A stretch of 64,000 nt of DNA from Calothrix brevissima NIES-22 (GTDB lineage Bacteria; Cyanobacteriota; Cyanobacteriia; Cyanobacteriales; Nostocaceae): contig NZ_AP018207.1 in NCBI RefSeq assembly GCF_002367995.1, forward strand, positions 2,587,083 through 2,651,082, written 5' to 3'. Positions 50,490 through 59,164 of the stretch are shown here, in pieces. Every line of letters starts with the position of its first letter. Position 1 is the stretch's first letter. Below the pieces are notes generated by a model. That model ran no database searches. It saw only the letters and a list, made by a program, of their open reading frames with translations, and was not told the DNA's origin. The position numbers and the translations under genes are program-made.

Positions 50490-52955
50490 CTAGCTACCGG
50501 ATTTAACCGCCGTCCCTAGAGAAAAGACAGCGTTGGGAAATTGGCGCTTTAACGCCGGAAATACTGGACAAGGTGCTTGTTCTTGTAAATTTTCTGGTTT
50601 ACTCCAAGTAAAAGGTGCTTTTTGTGCTGCTGACATCCACAATAAGCGCTTGGCGCGTGTCATCGCTACGTAGAGTAAACGGTACTCTTCAGCCGTTTTC
50701 AGGTGTTTGGCAATTTCCCACGCTTGGTTGACTTCTGGTATGCGCGATTCATTGTGTAACGCAGCACGTACTTGGGCGCGAGCAACTTCTGATAAGGTAA
50801 AGTCACCTAAAAACTGACTTTGAGGTGGAACCCAAAACCTACCAGGTATTAAGTTTTCGTGGAGAAAGGGCAGAAAAACATAATCCCAATCTAGCCCTTT
50901 GGCTTTGTGCATGGTAATAATTGTCAGTTGACCATTACGGGTGTAACGGGCTTCTAAGTCTTCTGTTTCTACAGCTTCAAATCGTTCAGAACTGACAATT
51001 TCACTTAAAGCTGACAGCATCGATCCCATCGAACTATTACCAGCAGTTTGCTGATTTACCCGTTCTGCTAATTTGTCAGCCGTTGCTAGTTCGGCTTGAT
51101 CGTAATTTAAAGTTAAAGCCAAAAAGGAAATTAATTGGTATATGGGTAATTCTAACCTGGCGCGCAGTAAACTTCGACACAAATGTGAGGCTTTGTGGAC
51201 GTTTTCAGTTTGCGGTGCTGTTAAGGGGCCGGGGTATAAAAACTCTTCTGGTAAACTAGCAAGGGCGTTGAGGTCTTGGGTGGGAATTAGCTGGCGTTCT
51301 ACGAGAACTTCCAGGGCAGCTTTGAGGTAATCGGGGGAATGGGGGCGATCGCAAAATTGCAATAAAGCTAAAATTTCTTGGGGAATCTGAGAACGGCGAT
51401 CGCGTTCGCCCACATCATAAAGTGTAATTTTATGCTCTTTACATATCGGTTCTAAAGCCTCAGCTAACCAGCGTCCTTGGCGATTCTCCCGCACTAAAAT
51501 TGCTGCACTTACCTTTGAGGGGTCTTCCGCAAATAATTCAATCACTCTCCCAAACAGTAATTCTACTGTGTGATGAATATCGCGAGGCGTGTAAAGTTCT
51601 AAGCCCATTCCTATTGCTGCGGGGTTAGCATCTTTTTGCGGATCGCCAGTATCAACGGGACGTATTCTTTGGGGACGGAAGGGAAGAGACGCAATCGAGT
51701 CATGGGATGATTGCTGCATCTTAACGCCGTAAAAACTATTAATCCATTCCAAGGTAAAATTCGCCGCTTCCAGAATAATTCGCGTACTCCGCCCAGCTTG
51801 ATCCATTGTCGCCAATCTCTGCAAGCGATCGCACTCTTCGCAAAATTGGCGAAAATAAATCGGATCGGCTGGGGTAAAAGTCGAGTTAATAGCTTGGTTC
51901 GGATCGCCAACTCGCACTAAATTAATAGACGATTGCTGATTACCATTTGCAAAACCATCCCCCTTGTCCCCCTTGTCCCCCTTGTCCCCCTTGTCCCCTA
52001 TATCCCCCACATCACTCGCCAAAATTTCCAGCAACTTCGTCTGTAAAGGGCTAGAATCTTGGGCTTCGTCTTCAAAAACGGCGAAAACTTGATTTTGCTC
52101 AATCCTTCGGGCGCTATCGTTATCTAACACCCGCAACGCAGCTAAAATCATATCGTCGTAATCGATAAAATCACGCGATCGCATTAAATTCTCATATTCG
52201 GCATACAAACCAGCAGCTACATTTAAAATTGCATAAGGGTCTGTAGTTTGCTGACTCCAATTGCGTAAATCATCGGCTGATAAACCAGAACTTTTAGCTT
52301 CATGAATAACTGTAGTGGCTAAATCTGGTAAAACTTCTGTTCTTAATACCGATTGACGCCGTAATCTTTCTGTCTCTTCGCCGTCAAATTGGCTACCTTC
52401 TAATAAGCGTAAATAAGTACTTTGATTCTTGGTAATCCACTGCTCAACTGCTGTGCGGATGAATCTGTGACTTTGATTTGGTGTAATTAAAGTGACATTT
52501 TCTAACTGTAACCCAGATAAATCGGGATGACGGCTGGCGATATTTAAAGCTAGACCGTGTAAAGTATAAACAACAAATCCCGTTTGCGGTAAAGATAAAT
52601 CATCCCGTAAATATTTGCGGATTTTAGCTTTAATATTAGCAGCAGCAGAGCGGGTAAAAGTCACCACTACCAATTGACGACGGTAAGATTGACGCGCTTG
52701 GGCTGCAAGTTCATACTGACGGGCGATCGCGATCGCTGCCGCAGCCGCCATCCCCGTAGATTTACCAGCACCAGGAACAGCAGAAACAGCCAAAGGCCCC
52801 GTATACCAATCAGCCATTTGTTGCTGTCCAGGGCGTAGACTATTACGAATGCGGGCGATCGCTTCTTGACGCAAAGTAAAAACAGGCGATTGCTCCGATA
52901 ATTCTGGGTAAACAGATTCTTGTGTCACTGTATCAATAAAATTAGCGTCTGACAT
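50490..52955 (-). CDS. UvrD/Rep-type superfamily 1 DNA helicase
   Basis: This 821-residue SF1 helicase translocates on DNA using ATP, probably in repair. Walker A is AVPGAGKST at about 57-65, motif Ia VVTFTRSAAANI, motif II AVFEDEAQD, motif III LVRVGDPNQAIN, motif V TIITMHKAKGLDWDYVFLP, and motif VI YVAMTRAKRLLWM. Between motifs II and III, (GDK)4 is encoded by tandem GGGGACAAG units. That segment lies in a surface loop region, so function may survive. It is monocistronic. It could be a PcrA-type or a cyanobacteria-specific UvrD-like enzyme. Confidence 0.92.
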   Translation of the reverse strand: MSDANFIDTVTQESVYPELSEQSPVFTLRQEAIARIRNSLRPGQQQMADWYTGPLAVSAVPGAGKSTGMAAAAAIAIARQYELAAQARQSYRRQLVVVTFTRSAAANIKAKIRKYLRDDLSLPQTGFVVYTLHGLALNIASRHPDLSGLQLENVTLITPNQSHRFIRTAVEQWITKNQSTYLRLLEGSQFDGEETERLRRQSVLRTEVLPDLATTVIHEAKSSGLSADDLRNWSQQTTDPYAILNVAAGLYAEYENLMRSRDFIDYDDMILAALRVLDNDSARRIEQNQVFAVFEDEAQDSSPLQTKLLEILASDVGDIGDKGDKGDKGDKGDGFANGNQQSSINLVRVGDPNQAINSTFTPADPIYFRQFCEECDRLQRLATMDQAGRSTRIILEAANFTLEWINSFYGVKMQQSSHDSIASLPFRPQRIRPVDTGDPQKDANPAAIGMGLELYTPRDIHHTVELLFGRVIELFAEDPSKVSAAILVRENRQGRWLAEALEPICKEHKITLYDVGERDRRSQIPQEILALLQFCDRPHSPDYLKAALEVLVERQLIPTQDLNALASLPEEFLYPGPLTAPQTENVHKASHLCRSLLRARLELPIYQLISFLALTLNYDQAELATADKLAERVNQQTAGNSSMGSMLSALSEIVSSERFEAVETEDLEARYTRNGQLTIITMHKAKGLDWDYVFLPFLHENLIPGRFWVPPQSQFLGDFTLSEVARAQVRAALHNESRIPEVNQAWEIAKHLKTAEEYRLLYVAMTRAKRLLWMSAAQKAPFTWSKPENLQEQAPCPVFPALKRQFPNAVFSLGTAVKSGS
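51958..52000 (-). repeat. In-frame 9-bp repeat within the helicase gene
   Basis: Four to five units of GGGGACAAG on the minus strand encode GDKGDKGDKGDKG. The same 9-mer repeats are found in many gaps of this window (5516, 16092, 22860, 26950, 35077, 47705, 54418, 55078). Confidence 0.9.
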
Positions 52956-53278
52956 TAGAGAATTTTCGGCTGGAGATGCAGACTTAACAATTTAATATAG
53001 TCAACAACTCTATCATGACGGAAAATTAATACAATTGTCCTACATTAGGATATTTGTTCATCCCAGTTTCAACCAAGGTGCAAAAACTGACAAATGACAA
53101 ATGACAAATGACAAATGACAAATGACAAATGACAGCCCTTGCCAATATTTTCATGACGCCAACCTACTGATCTGTAGCGATCGCAATTTTTGTCACAATA
53201 AAAGTTAAATTTTAGACTAGTTAAAGCTATCGTGGTATCGAACAATTCAAAAATACCCGTTGTCCAAAACTAGTAATT
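52956..53278. other. Intergenic gap with AATGACA tandem repeats
   Basis: This 323-base divergent gap lies between the helicase and the HEAT-repeat gene. TGACAAA-type 7-mers run at 53089-53133. Both promoters must lie here. No gene is seen. Confidence 0.5.
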
Positions 53279-54403
53279 ATGAGGCTATGTCACTCCTCAA
53301 TCCCTATCTTGACTTGTTTTCTCTACCTGGGTTGGTACCAAACACCCGCGAATCCAGCGATACTTAATTTACCACAACAAATTTTAATACTGCCTCAAAT
53401 CAGTACCACACCAACTGTCCTCGCAACGATTCTCAGACCCGATAGTACAGGATCGGATGTAGAAACTTTGCAAACTCAATTAAAAGAGTTGGGATATTAC
53501 AACGATGTGGTAGATGGAAATTACAAAGAAACTACAAAAACTGCTGTAGCTGAATTTCAAAAAGCACAGGGTTTAGAAGCAGACGGCATTTTTGGCAATA
53601 CGACAAAGAAAAGTCTCCAATCAGCAATTGCTGCCAAAAAATCATTTACCGCCTCACCTGTACCTACTTCTAAACCCAGTGGGCAAAATTTGCCTCAGTA
53701 TAATATTATTCACTGGTCATTATTAGGCTTGGGAATTCTCGGCAGTATTGGCGCAATTGTTTACTTTGTGGGAAAGTTCACGCCATCTAAGCAATGGCTA
53801 CAGTTAGAAACTTTAGATACTCAAACAAAAACTGAAACTGATAATACAACAATACCACTGTTACCAGAATCAAAAGCCAGCCCAGAGGAACAGCAGGATG
53901 ATGCAGCCTCGATGAATCCAAAACTGTTACCACCAGCTAATACTTCTCGTTTAGCCAAAGTCAATATAGTTGATGAATTAATTAACGACTTATATAATCC
54001 CGATCCAGCGAAGCGACACAAAGCAATTTGGGATTTAGGACAGCAAGGAGACTCTAGGGCGATTCAACCATTGCTGGACTTGATGATAGATGCAGATTCC
54101 CAACAACACAGCCTAATTTTGGCAGCTTTAAGCGAAATCGGGATTCGCACGCTCAAACCTATGAATCGTGCATTAGCCATCTCCATCCAAAACGAAAGCC
54201 CACAAGTGCGACAAAATGCCATTCGCGATTTAACCCGCGTTTATGACATGATGTCTCAAGTTAGTCAGATGCTACGCCATGCAGTAGAAGATCCCGATTT
54301 AGAAGTACAGTCAACAGCAAGGTATGCGCTAAATCAAATTAATCGCATCCGTGTTGTATGCGATCGCGAAACCCTACCGGAAGATCAGGAAAATGATAAC
54401 TAG
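53279..54403 (+). CDS. Peptidoglycan-binding and HEAT-repeat membrane protein
   Basis: This 374-residue protein has a hydrophobic start (likely export signal, about 1-25) and a peptidoglycan-binding domain 1 at about 52-115 (GSDVETLQTQLKELGYYNDVVDGNYKETTKTAVAEFQKAQGLEADGIFGNTTKKSL). A membrane helix follows at about 147-168, and HEAT-like repeats at about 230-355 (LYNPDPAKRHKAIWDLGQQGDSRAIQPLLDLM). It could link the wall outside with a protein partner inside, though topology is inferred. The partner is unknown. Cyanobacteria have several such hybrids. Confidence 0.85.
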   Translation: MRLCHSSIPILTCFLYLGWYQTPANPAILNLPQQILILPQISTTPTVLATILRPDSTGSDVETLQTQLKELGYYNDVVDGNYKETTKTAVAEFQKAQGLEADGIFGNTTKKSLQSAIAAKKSFTASPVPTSKPSGQNLPQYNIIHWSLLGLGILGSIGAIVYFVGKFTPSKQWLQLETLDTQTKTETDNTTIPLLPESKASPEEQQDDAASMNPKLLPPANTSRLAKVNIVDELINDLYNPDPAKRHKAIWDLGQQGDSRAIQPLLDLMIDADSQQHSLILAALSEIGIRTLKPMNRALAISIQNESPQVRQNAIRDLTRVYDMMSQVSQMLRHAVEDPDLEVQSTARYALNQINRIRVVCDRETLPEDQENDN

Positions 54404-54414
54404 CGTATGGGGGA

Positions 54415-54498
54415 AGATGGGGGACAAGGGAGACAAATGACAAATGACAAATGACAAATGACTCTTACCCTATGCCCAATGCCCCATGCCCCATGCCC
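54415..54498. repeat. Tandem repeats between convergent genes
   Basis: GGGACAAGGGAGACAAATGACAAATGACAAATG units are followed by CCCAATGCCCCATGCCCCATGCCC. The block ends exactly at the stop of the DUF2141 gene. Confidence 0.85.
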
Positions 54499-54954
54499 TT
54501 AGAAATACTTCAAATGCACTTGAATATTAGTATTTGGCCCTGCTAATAAAATAGCTGCTTCGCTGAATTTGGGCGCGCTGGTGCGAATTTCGGGATTTTT
54601 GGAAAATCCAAAACCTTCTGTGGGTATACCTAAGCTATTACGATTGAGTTTTGAATCTTCATTTTTATCATGCATCACAGCAACAGCATAGCTACCGGCT
54701 GGTAAATTCTCAAAGGTAAGCTTTACAGAAGCATCGGTTATCTTGGTACACTGACTTTGAATGACGCGATCGCGATTATTAGGAAAACCTTGACTATTCG
54801 CAAAGACACTGGCGCAGACTTGCCCTTGTTTATTTTTAAATCCATCAATTTCTACCGTCAGGTTGCCTTTAAAATTTGCCTTGGCACTATAGCACCATGT
54901 CAAACTTCCTAAAAATGCTAGCAGTGCTAGACTCACTTTCATTTCTTGGCGCAT
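54499..54954 (-). CDS. DUF2141 secreted protein
   Basis: This 151-residue exported protein has a signal peptide (MKVSLALLAFLGSLTWCYSAKA, cleaved near residue 27) and then a beta-sandwich DUF2141 domain. The diagnostic phrases are LTVEIDGFKNKQGQVCASVFANSQGFP, GSYAVAVMHDKNEDSKLNRNSLGIPTEGFGFS. The domain resembles carboxypeptidase-regulatory/transthyretin folds. The function is unknown. It probably sits in the periplasm. Confidence 0.85.
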   Translation of the reverse strand: MRQEMKVSLALLAFLGSLTWCYSAKANFKGNLTVEIDGFKNKQGQVCASVFANSQGFPNNRDRVIQSQCTKITDASVKLTFENLPAGSYAVAVMHDKNEDSKLNRNSLGIPTEGFGFSKNPEIRTSAPKFSEAAILLAGPNTNIQVHLKYF

Positions 54955-55141
54955 AAAATTTCTACTGAAATAAAAAAATAAATTCAGAGCTAAATTCTTA
55001 CATTACATTGTTAGGACGATAAATGTAGTATTTTTTCCTAAAATATCAATCCTCAATAATTCACCAATACCTACCCCCTTGTCCTCCTTGTCCTCCTTGT
55101 CCCTTTTGTTCGCATATCAAGATTGTTATAGTAATTAATCT

Positions 55142-56053
55142 ATGCCAGCAAAAATCTTACCCCCACCTCTCAAACCCGGCGATTTACTGCGAGTCATTGC
55201 CCCTAGTGGTGCTTTGCGAGAATTTGACAGTTTTTATCAGAGTATAGAAATTTGGCGATCGCGCGGTTACCAAATCGAAGTTCCCCCAGAAATTACAGAT
55301 AAATGGGGCTATTTAGCCGGAAACGATAAAAACCGTCGCCAGCAGCTTGCAGCAGCCTGGAAAGACCCAAATTGCCGGGGTATTCTCTGCGCTAGAGGTG
55401 GGTTTGGTAGTACCCGCATCCTCGAAAATTGGCATTGGCAACCAGAATCATCGATAATCGAAAATCCCAAATGGTTAATAGGCTTTTCTGATATTACGGC
55501 TTTATTGTGGAGCCTATATAATGTCGGAATTTCTAGCGTTCACGGCCCTGTATTAACCACACTTGCTAATGAGCCAGATTGGTCATGTGAGCGATTATTT
55601 AATTTAGTCGAAGGTCGTACCCTTGAGCCACTCCAAGGTAAAGGTTGGGGTAATGGTGTCGCCACAGGAATTTTACTTCCAGGTAACTTGACAGTAGCAA
55701 CCCATCTGTTAGCCACACCATTTCAACCAGATTTTGCAGGTGTAATTTTAGCCTTTGAGGATGTATCAGAAGCACCCTACAGAATAGATAGAATGCTAAC
55801 CCAGTGGCGATTGAGCGGTAATTTATCCCAAGTACGAGGTATTGCATTAGGTGGTTTTACGGCATGTGAACCGCCAGCCAATGTGCCCAGCTTTACAGTT
55901 GATGAAGTTTTGCGCGATCGCTTAGGCGACTTAGGTATTCCAATTGTTGCTGACTTACCCTTTGGTCACGATAAATGTAATGCAGCATTACCCGTAGGTC
56001 AAGAAGTGACTTTAGATGGAAATAAAGGAACACTAATGACCAATGACAAATGA
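55142..56053 (+). CDS. LD-carboxypeptidase (S66 family)
   Basis: This 303-residue serine peptidase of the LdcA type removes the terminal D-Ala from tetrapeptide stems during peptidoglycan recycling. The N-terminus has LKPGDLLRVIAPSGALREFDSFYQS. RGGFGSTRILENW contains the strand before the nucleophile, WLIGFSDITALLW is conserved, and VSSVHGPV, LAFEDVSEAPYRIDRMLTQW and the final PFGHDKCNAALPVGQEV carry the Glu and His of the catalytic set. The last six residues (LMTNDK) come from a short tandem repeat. There is no clear signal peptide, so it is probably cytoplasmic. Confidence 0.9.
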   Translation: MPAKILPPPLKPGDLLRVIAPSGALREFDSFYQSIEIWRSRGYQIEVPPEITDKWGYLAGNDKNRRQQLAAAWKDPNCRGILCARGGFGSTRILENWHWQPESSIIENPKWLIGFSDITALLWSLYNVGISSVHGPVLTTLANEPDWSCERLFNLVEGRTLEPLQGKGWGNGVATGILLPGNLTVATHLLATPFQPDFAGVILAFEDVSEAPYRIDRMLTQWRLSGNLSQVRGIALGGFTACEPPANVPSFTVDEVLRDRLGDLGIPIVADLPFGHDKCNAALPVGQEVTLDGNKGTLMTNDK

Positions 56054-56057
56054 CCAA

Positions 56058-56672
56058 TTACATCCTAATGCTTCCCGCCTGACAATCCCGTAACCAAATA
56101 TTAATCGCTTGAGCGATCGCGCTACGACTACTATCTCGTGGCGGCGATAGCGGTTGTTGTCCCCCCGACGATCCAGTTGATGACCCACTTTGAGTAAACA
56201 TCATCACCAAACGCCAGCCGCTTTCAGTTTTCGTCAATAAGAGCCAGTGGAATTCTTGGAATTCCACCACTTTTCCCCCTATATACTGCCTTTCTAAAGT
56301 AGTAAAGAAAACCTGCTCTACACCTGATGCAGCACTTTTGTCACTATCTACGCCGTTAATCCCAGGATTCAGAGGTAGGGGTGTAAACTCTGGTCTACCA
56401 GCCAATAGAAAGTAGCTATAAACTTCATTCTTCCGGCTGAGACGGCGGGCGCGTTGGGTTACGCGATTTGTATAACTAGGTAAATCCCGCAATAAATAGG
56501 TAGTTAAACTGTCTATTTTTTGTTCGTCACAAGTCAACCCCGCTTTATCCTTTAACACGGGGAGGCTTTGCGAAAATACAGGATTACCAATAGTACTAAC
56601 TACCACAAAGCAGCCACAAACTGTTAGCCACAAGTTCTGAGGTAGTCCCAACAAAAAAGTTTTCATCACCAT
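56058..56672 (-). CDS. Hypothetical secreted protein
   Basis: This 204-residue protein has an N-terminal hydrophobic segment (LWLTVCGCFVVVSTIGNPVFS, residues about 14-34) that looks like a signal peptide. It continues with DLPSYTNRVTQRARRLSR, YSYFLLAGRPEFTPLPL, and FHWLLLTKTESGWRLVMMFTQ, then a Ser/Gly-rich stretch and a last helix with a Cys. I do not recognise the family. It is convergent with the LD-carboxypeptidase gene, 4 bases apart. A periplasmic location is likely. Confidence 0.65.
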   Translation of the reverse strand: MVMKTFLLGLPQNLWLTVCGCFVVVSTIGNPVFSQSLPVLKDKAGLTCDEQKIDSLTTYLLRDLPSYTNRVTQRARRLSRKNEVYSYFLLAGRPEFTPLPLNPGINGVDSDKSAASGVEQVFFTTLERQYIGGKVVEFQEFHWLLLTKTESGWRLVMMFTQSGSSTGSSGGQQPLSPPRDSSRSAIAQAINIWLRDCQAGSIRM

Positions 56673-56717
56673 GCATAACAGGAGGCGTAGGAGAGCAGAT
56701 TAGGCTAAAGGGGGACA

Positions 56718-57008
56718 AGGGACTTCCAAATCCTAGGGAGCATCCCAATTTTGACGCAATACCCTAGAAGGATATTGCTATACCAACAAAGCCTGCCTAC
56801 CCTTCGGGAACGTTTTCGACGAACGCAGGCTATCAAACTTTTAGCCTGCGAAGGCAGGCTTCGTATTTCTAGCCCCACCCTTATAGGGTGAGGGCGTTTT
56901 TGCACATTTGGGATGCTCCCAAATCCTATCGCTGTTTCAGCAGAGGAGGAAGAATGACTTGCATCACCTTCGCGCTGAAACTTGGATAATTTAATTTCTG
57001 GAAGTCCC
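56718..57008. repeat. Family A repeat interrupted by a second MITE
   Basis: AGGGACTTCCAAAT at 56718 faces TGGAAGTCCC ending at 57008. Reading inward from the right, GGGACTTCCAGAAATTAAAT closely matches the family A end at 39371. After removal of the inner element and one copy of its duplication, about 98 bases remain. Confidence 0.65.
56736..56920. mobile_element. 185-bp MITE (family B) with 8-bp target duplication
   Basis: The ends GGGAGCATCCCAA and TTGGGATGCTCCC are perfect 13-bp inverted repeats. AAATCCTA flanks both sides (56728-56735 and 56921-56928). The inside holds the GCCTGC/GCAGGC core shared with 18825 and 39220. No gene. Confidence 0.88.
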
Positions 57009-57031
57009 CAAGGAGGACAAATGAGAAATGA

Positions 57032-57775
57032 TCATTGACCATTGACCATTGACCATTGACTATTTTCTGCTAACTCCTCACAAATTCTCTTCCAAGCTAA
57101 CTCAGGTTCCGCCGCACTGGTAATCGGACGACCAATTACGAGGTAATCTGCGCCAGATTGGATGGCTTGGGATGGTGTGAGCGATCGCTTTTGATCGCCT
57201 TTATCTGCCCAAGTCGGGCGCACGCCGGGACAAACTAACAGAAAATTATCCCCACAAGTTTCTCGTAGCTGTGCGACTTCTTGAGGCGAACAAACTGCCC
57301 CATCTAATCCGGTTTCTTGGGCGAGGAGTGCCATCGATAGAGCGTATTCTGGCAATTCTAAAGGAATTTTCAAATCAAATGCCAACTGTCGAGCAGAAAT
57401 GCTCGTTAGCAGGGTAATAGCAATTAATTTGGGTGGTTTAACACTTGCTTGTGCTGCCCCGGTTTGAATTGCCTCAGTTGCCGCTTTTAGGGCATCTTTG
57501 CCAGCAGTAGAGTGAATTGTCAATAAATCCACCCCATAACGCGCCGCAGCCTGACAAGCACCAGCTACGGTGTTGGGGATGTCGTGAAATTTTAAATCAA
57601 GAAAAATCTGCTTTTGGCGAGATTTGAGAATTTCCAGAATAGTTGGCCCGGTGCTGGTAAACAACTCCAAGCCAACTTTCCAGAAAGTAACTTGTGGTAG
57701 CCGCTCAACAAGAGCGATCGCGCTGGCGATATCTGGGACATCTAAAGGTACTATAATTCGCTGCTCAGGATTCAT
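57032..57775 (-). CDS. pyrF: Orotidine 5'-phosphate decarboxylase
   Basis: PyrF decarboxylates OMP to UMP, the last step of pyrimidine synthesis. The 247 residues form a TIM barrel: [15 protein letters not shown], then the catalytic [19 protein letters not shown] (Lys-x-x-Asp with DxKxxD), [22 protein letters not shown] and [12 protein letters not shown] with the phosphate-binding Arg. The last eight or nine residues (QWSMVNGQ) and the stop come from TTGACCA tandem repeats, so the original end has been replaced or extended. tyrS is 19 bases upstream on the same strand, and the two are probably cotranscribed. Confidence 0.96.
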   Translation of the reverse strand: MNPEQRIIVPLDVPDIASAIALVERLPQVTFWKVGLELFTSTGPTILEILKSRQKQIFLDLKFHDIPNTVAGACQAAARYGVDLLTIHSTAGKDALKAATEAIQTGAAQASVKPPKLIAITLLTSISARQLAFDLKIPLELPEYALSMALLAQETGLDGAVCSPQEVAQLRETCGDNFLLVCPGVRPTWADKGDQKRSLTPSQAIQSGADYLVIGRPITSAAEPELAWKRICEELAENSQWSMVNGQ

Positions 57776-57794
57776 CGGTGGTTTCTATCCCAAA

Positions 57795-58991
57795 TTAAGG
57801 TACTAAGCGCACAAACTTGTTTTTACCCACTTGCAGCACTTTGTCGGTTAATTCATCAGCTTGGGCAAAACTGGTATCAACATTGGTAATGCGATCGCCA
57901 TCTATATACACCCCGCCTTCTTGAATTTTCCGCTTACCTTCGCCACTGCTTTTACACAAGCCACTAGCATTGAGTAAATAAGCCAACTTGACGGGAAACT
58001 GCTGTATTCCAGCCACAGAAAATTCCGGAATCGCGCCTTTTTTCCCACCGCTATCAGCAGCTTCCTTCGCCTGATTTGCTGCTTTTTCGCCATGATACTG
58101 CCTAACAATTTCCCATGCCAGAAGTAATTGGCGATCGCGGGGATTCTCTGGTAATTTATCCAAAGCGAAATCCGTCAACAGTTCAAAATACTGCGCTAGA
58201 AGTTGATCGGGAACGCCCTGTAATTTTTGATATTTTTCCGATGGGTGTGCCGACAAGCCCACATAATTACTTAGAGACTTTGACATTTTTTGTACCCCAT
58301 CTGTACCTATTAAAATTGGCAGCAGTAAGCCAAACTGGGGCTTTTGTCCAAACCTACGCTGTAAATCTCGCCCCACAGCAATGTTAAATTTTTGATCAGT
58401 TCCCCCTAATTCCACATCCGCCTCTACCGCCACCGAATCATAGCCCTGCATCAACGGATAAAGGAACTCATGCAGGAAAATTGGATTCTCCTTCTTATAA
58501 CGTTCGGCAAATCCTTCCTTGGCTAGCATCTGCCCCACAGTCATCGTTGAGAGTAACTCTAAAATCTTGCCTAAATCCAGGCGGGAGAGCCATTGGGAGT
58601 TGTAACGTACCTCTAACCTTCCTGGTGTGTCAAAATCCAATATAGGACGTACTTGCTCAAGATAAGTCTGGGCGTTTTGCGCCACATCTGCTTCTGTCAG
58701 CTGGCGACGCACCTCAGATTTACCAGTCGGATCGCCAATCCGCGCCGTAAAATCACCAATAATTAGTACTGCGGTATGACCAGCATCTTGAAAAGCTCGC
58801 AGTTTTCTTACCGGTATGCTATGACCAAGATGAATATCAGCACCAGTTGGATCGATGCCCAATTTGACCCTTAAAGGTCGATTTGTGCTTGCCAAACGCT
58901 GTTCTAAACTTTCAATTTCGCTGTCAGCATCAGTTGGTTGTGGAAAAATTTCTACTACACCACGACGCAACCAATTCATATCTTGCGCCAT
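57795..58991 (-). CDS. tyrS: Tyrosyl-tRNA synthetase
   Basis: TyrRS charges tRNA-Tyr. I start at ATG 58989-58991 (398 residues, [11 protein letters not shown]), the family's usual length; the frame is open to a TTG at 59081 but that adds 30 low-complexity residues. The HIGH-type motif is HLGHS in [15 protein letters not shown], and KMSKS is in [11 protein letters not shown]. The C-terminal S4-like RNA-binding domain is at about 335-398 ([19 protein letters not shown]). This is the TyrZ-like bacterial subclass with a short C-terminus. Confidence 0.95.
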   Translation of the reverse strand: MAQDMNWLRRGVVEIFPQPTDADSEIESLEQRLASTNRPLRVKLGIDPTGADIHLGHSIPVRKLRAFQDAGHTAVLIIGDFTARIGDPTGKSEVRRQLTEADVAQNAQTYLEQVRPILDFDTPGRLEVRYNSQWLSRLDLGKILELLSTMTVGQMLAKEGFAERYKKENPIFLHEFLYPLMQGYDSVAVEADVELGGTDQKFNIAVGRDLQRRFGQKPQFGLLLPILIGTDGVQKMSKSLSNYVGLSAHPSEKYQKLQGVPDQLLAQYFELLTDFALDKLPENPRDRQLLLAWEIVRQYHGEKAANQAKEAADSGGKKGAIPEFSVAGIQQFPVKLAYLLNASGLCKSSGEGKRKIQEGGVYIDGDRITNVDTSFAQADELTDKVLQVGKNKFVRLVP

Positions 58992-59164
58992 ACTAGGAGA
59001 TTCGCTATTAATTAAATTTTGACTGGGAGAAGTTAAGTTGGTTGTATTCACTGGCAATTTGTCCGTTGTCTTACCTGCCAAACTACTATAATTGCAAAAA
59101 ATTAACCGCCTTGCTGCGACAAATCAATTACATTTATATTTACAAGTGAGGAAGTGAAATCGCC

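Noticed and set aside
56705..56905. 66-codon minus-strand frame
   Set aside because: Lies inside the nested MITEs; repeat translation.
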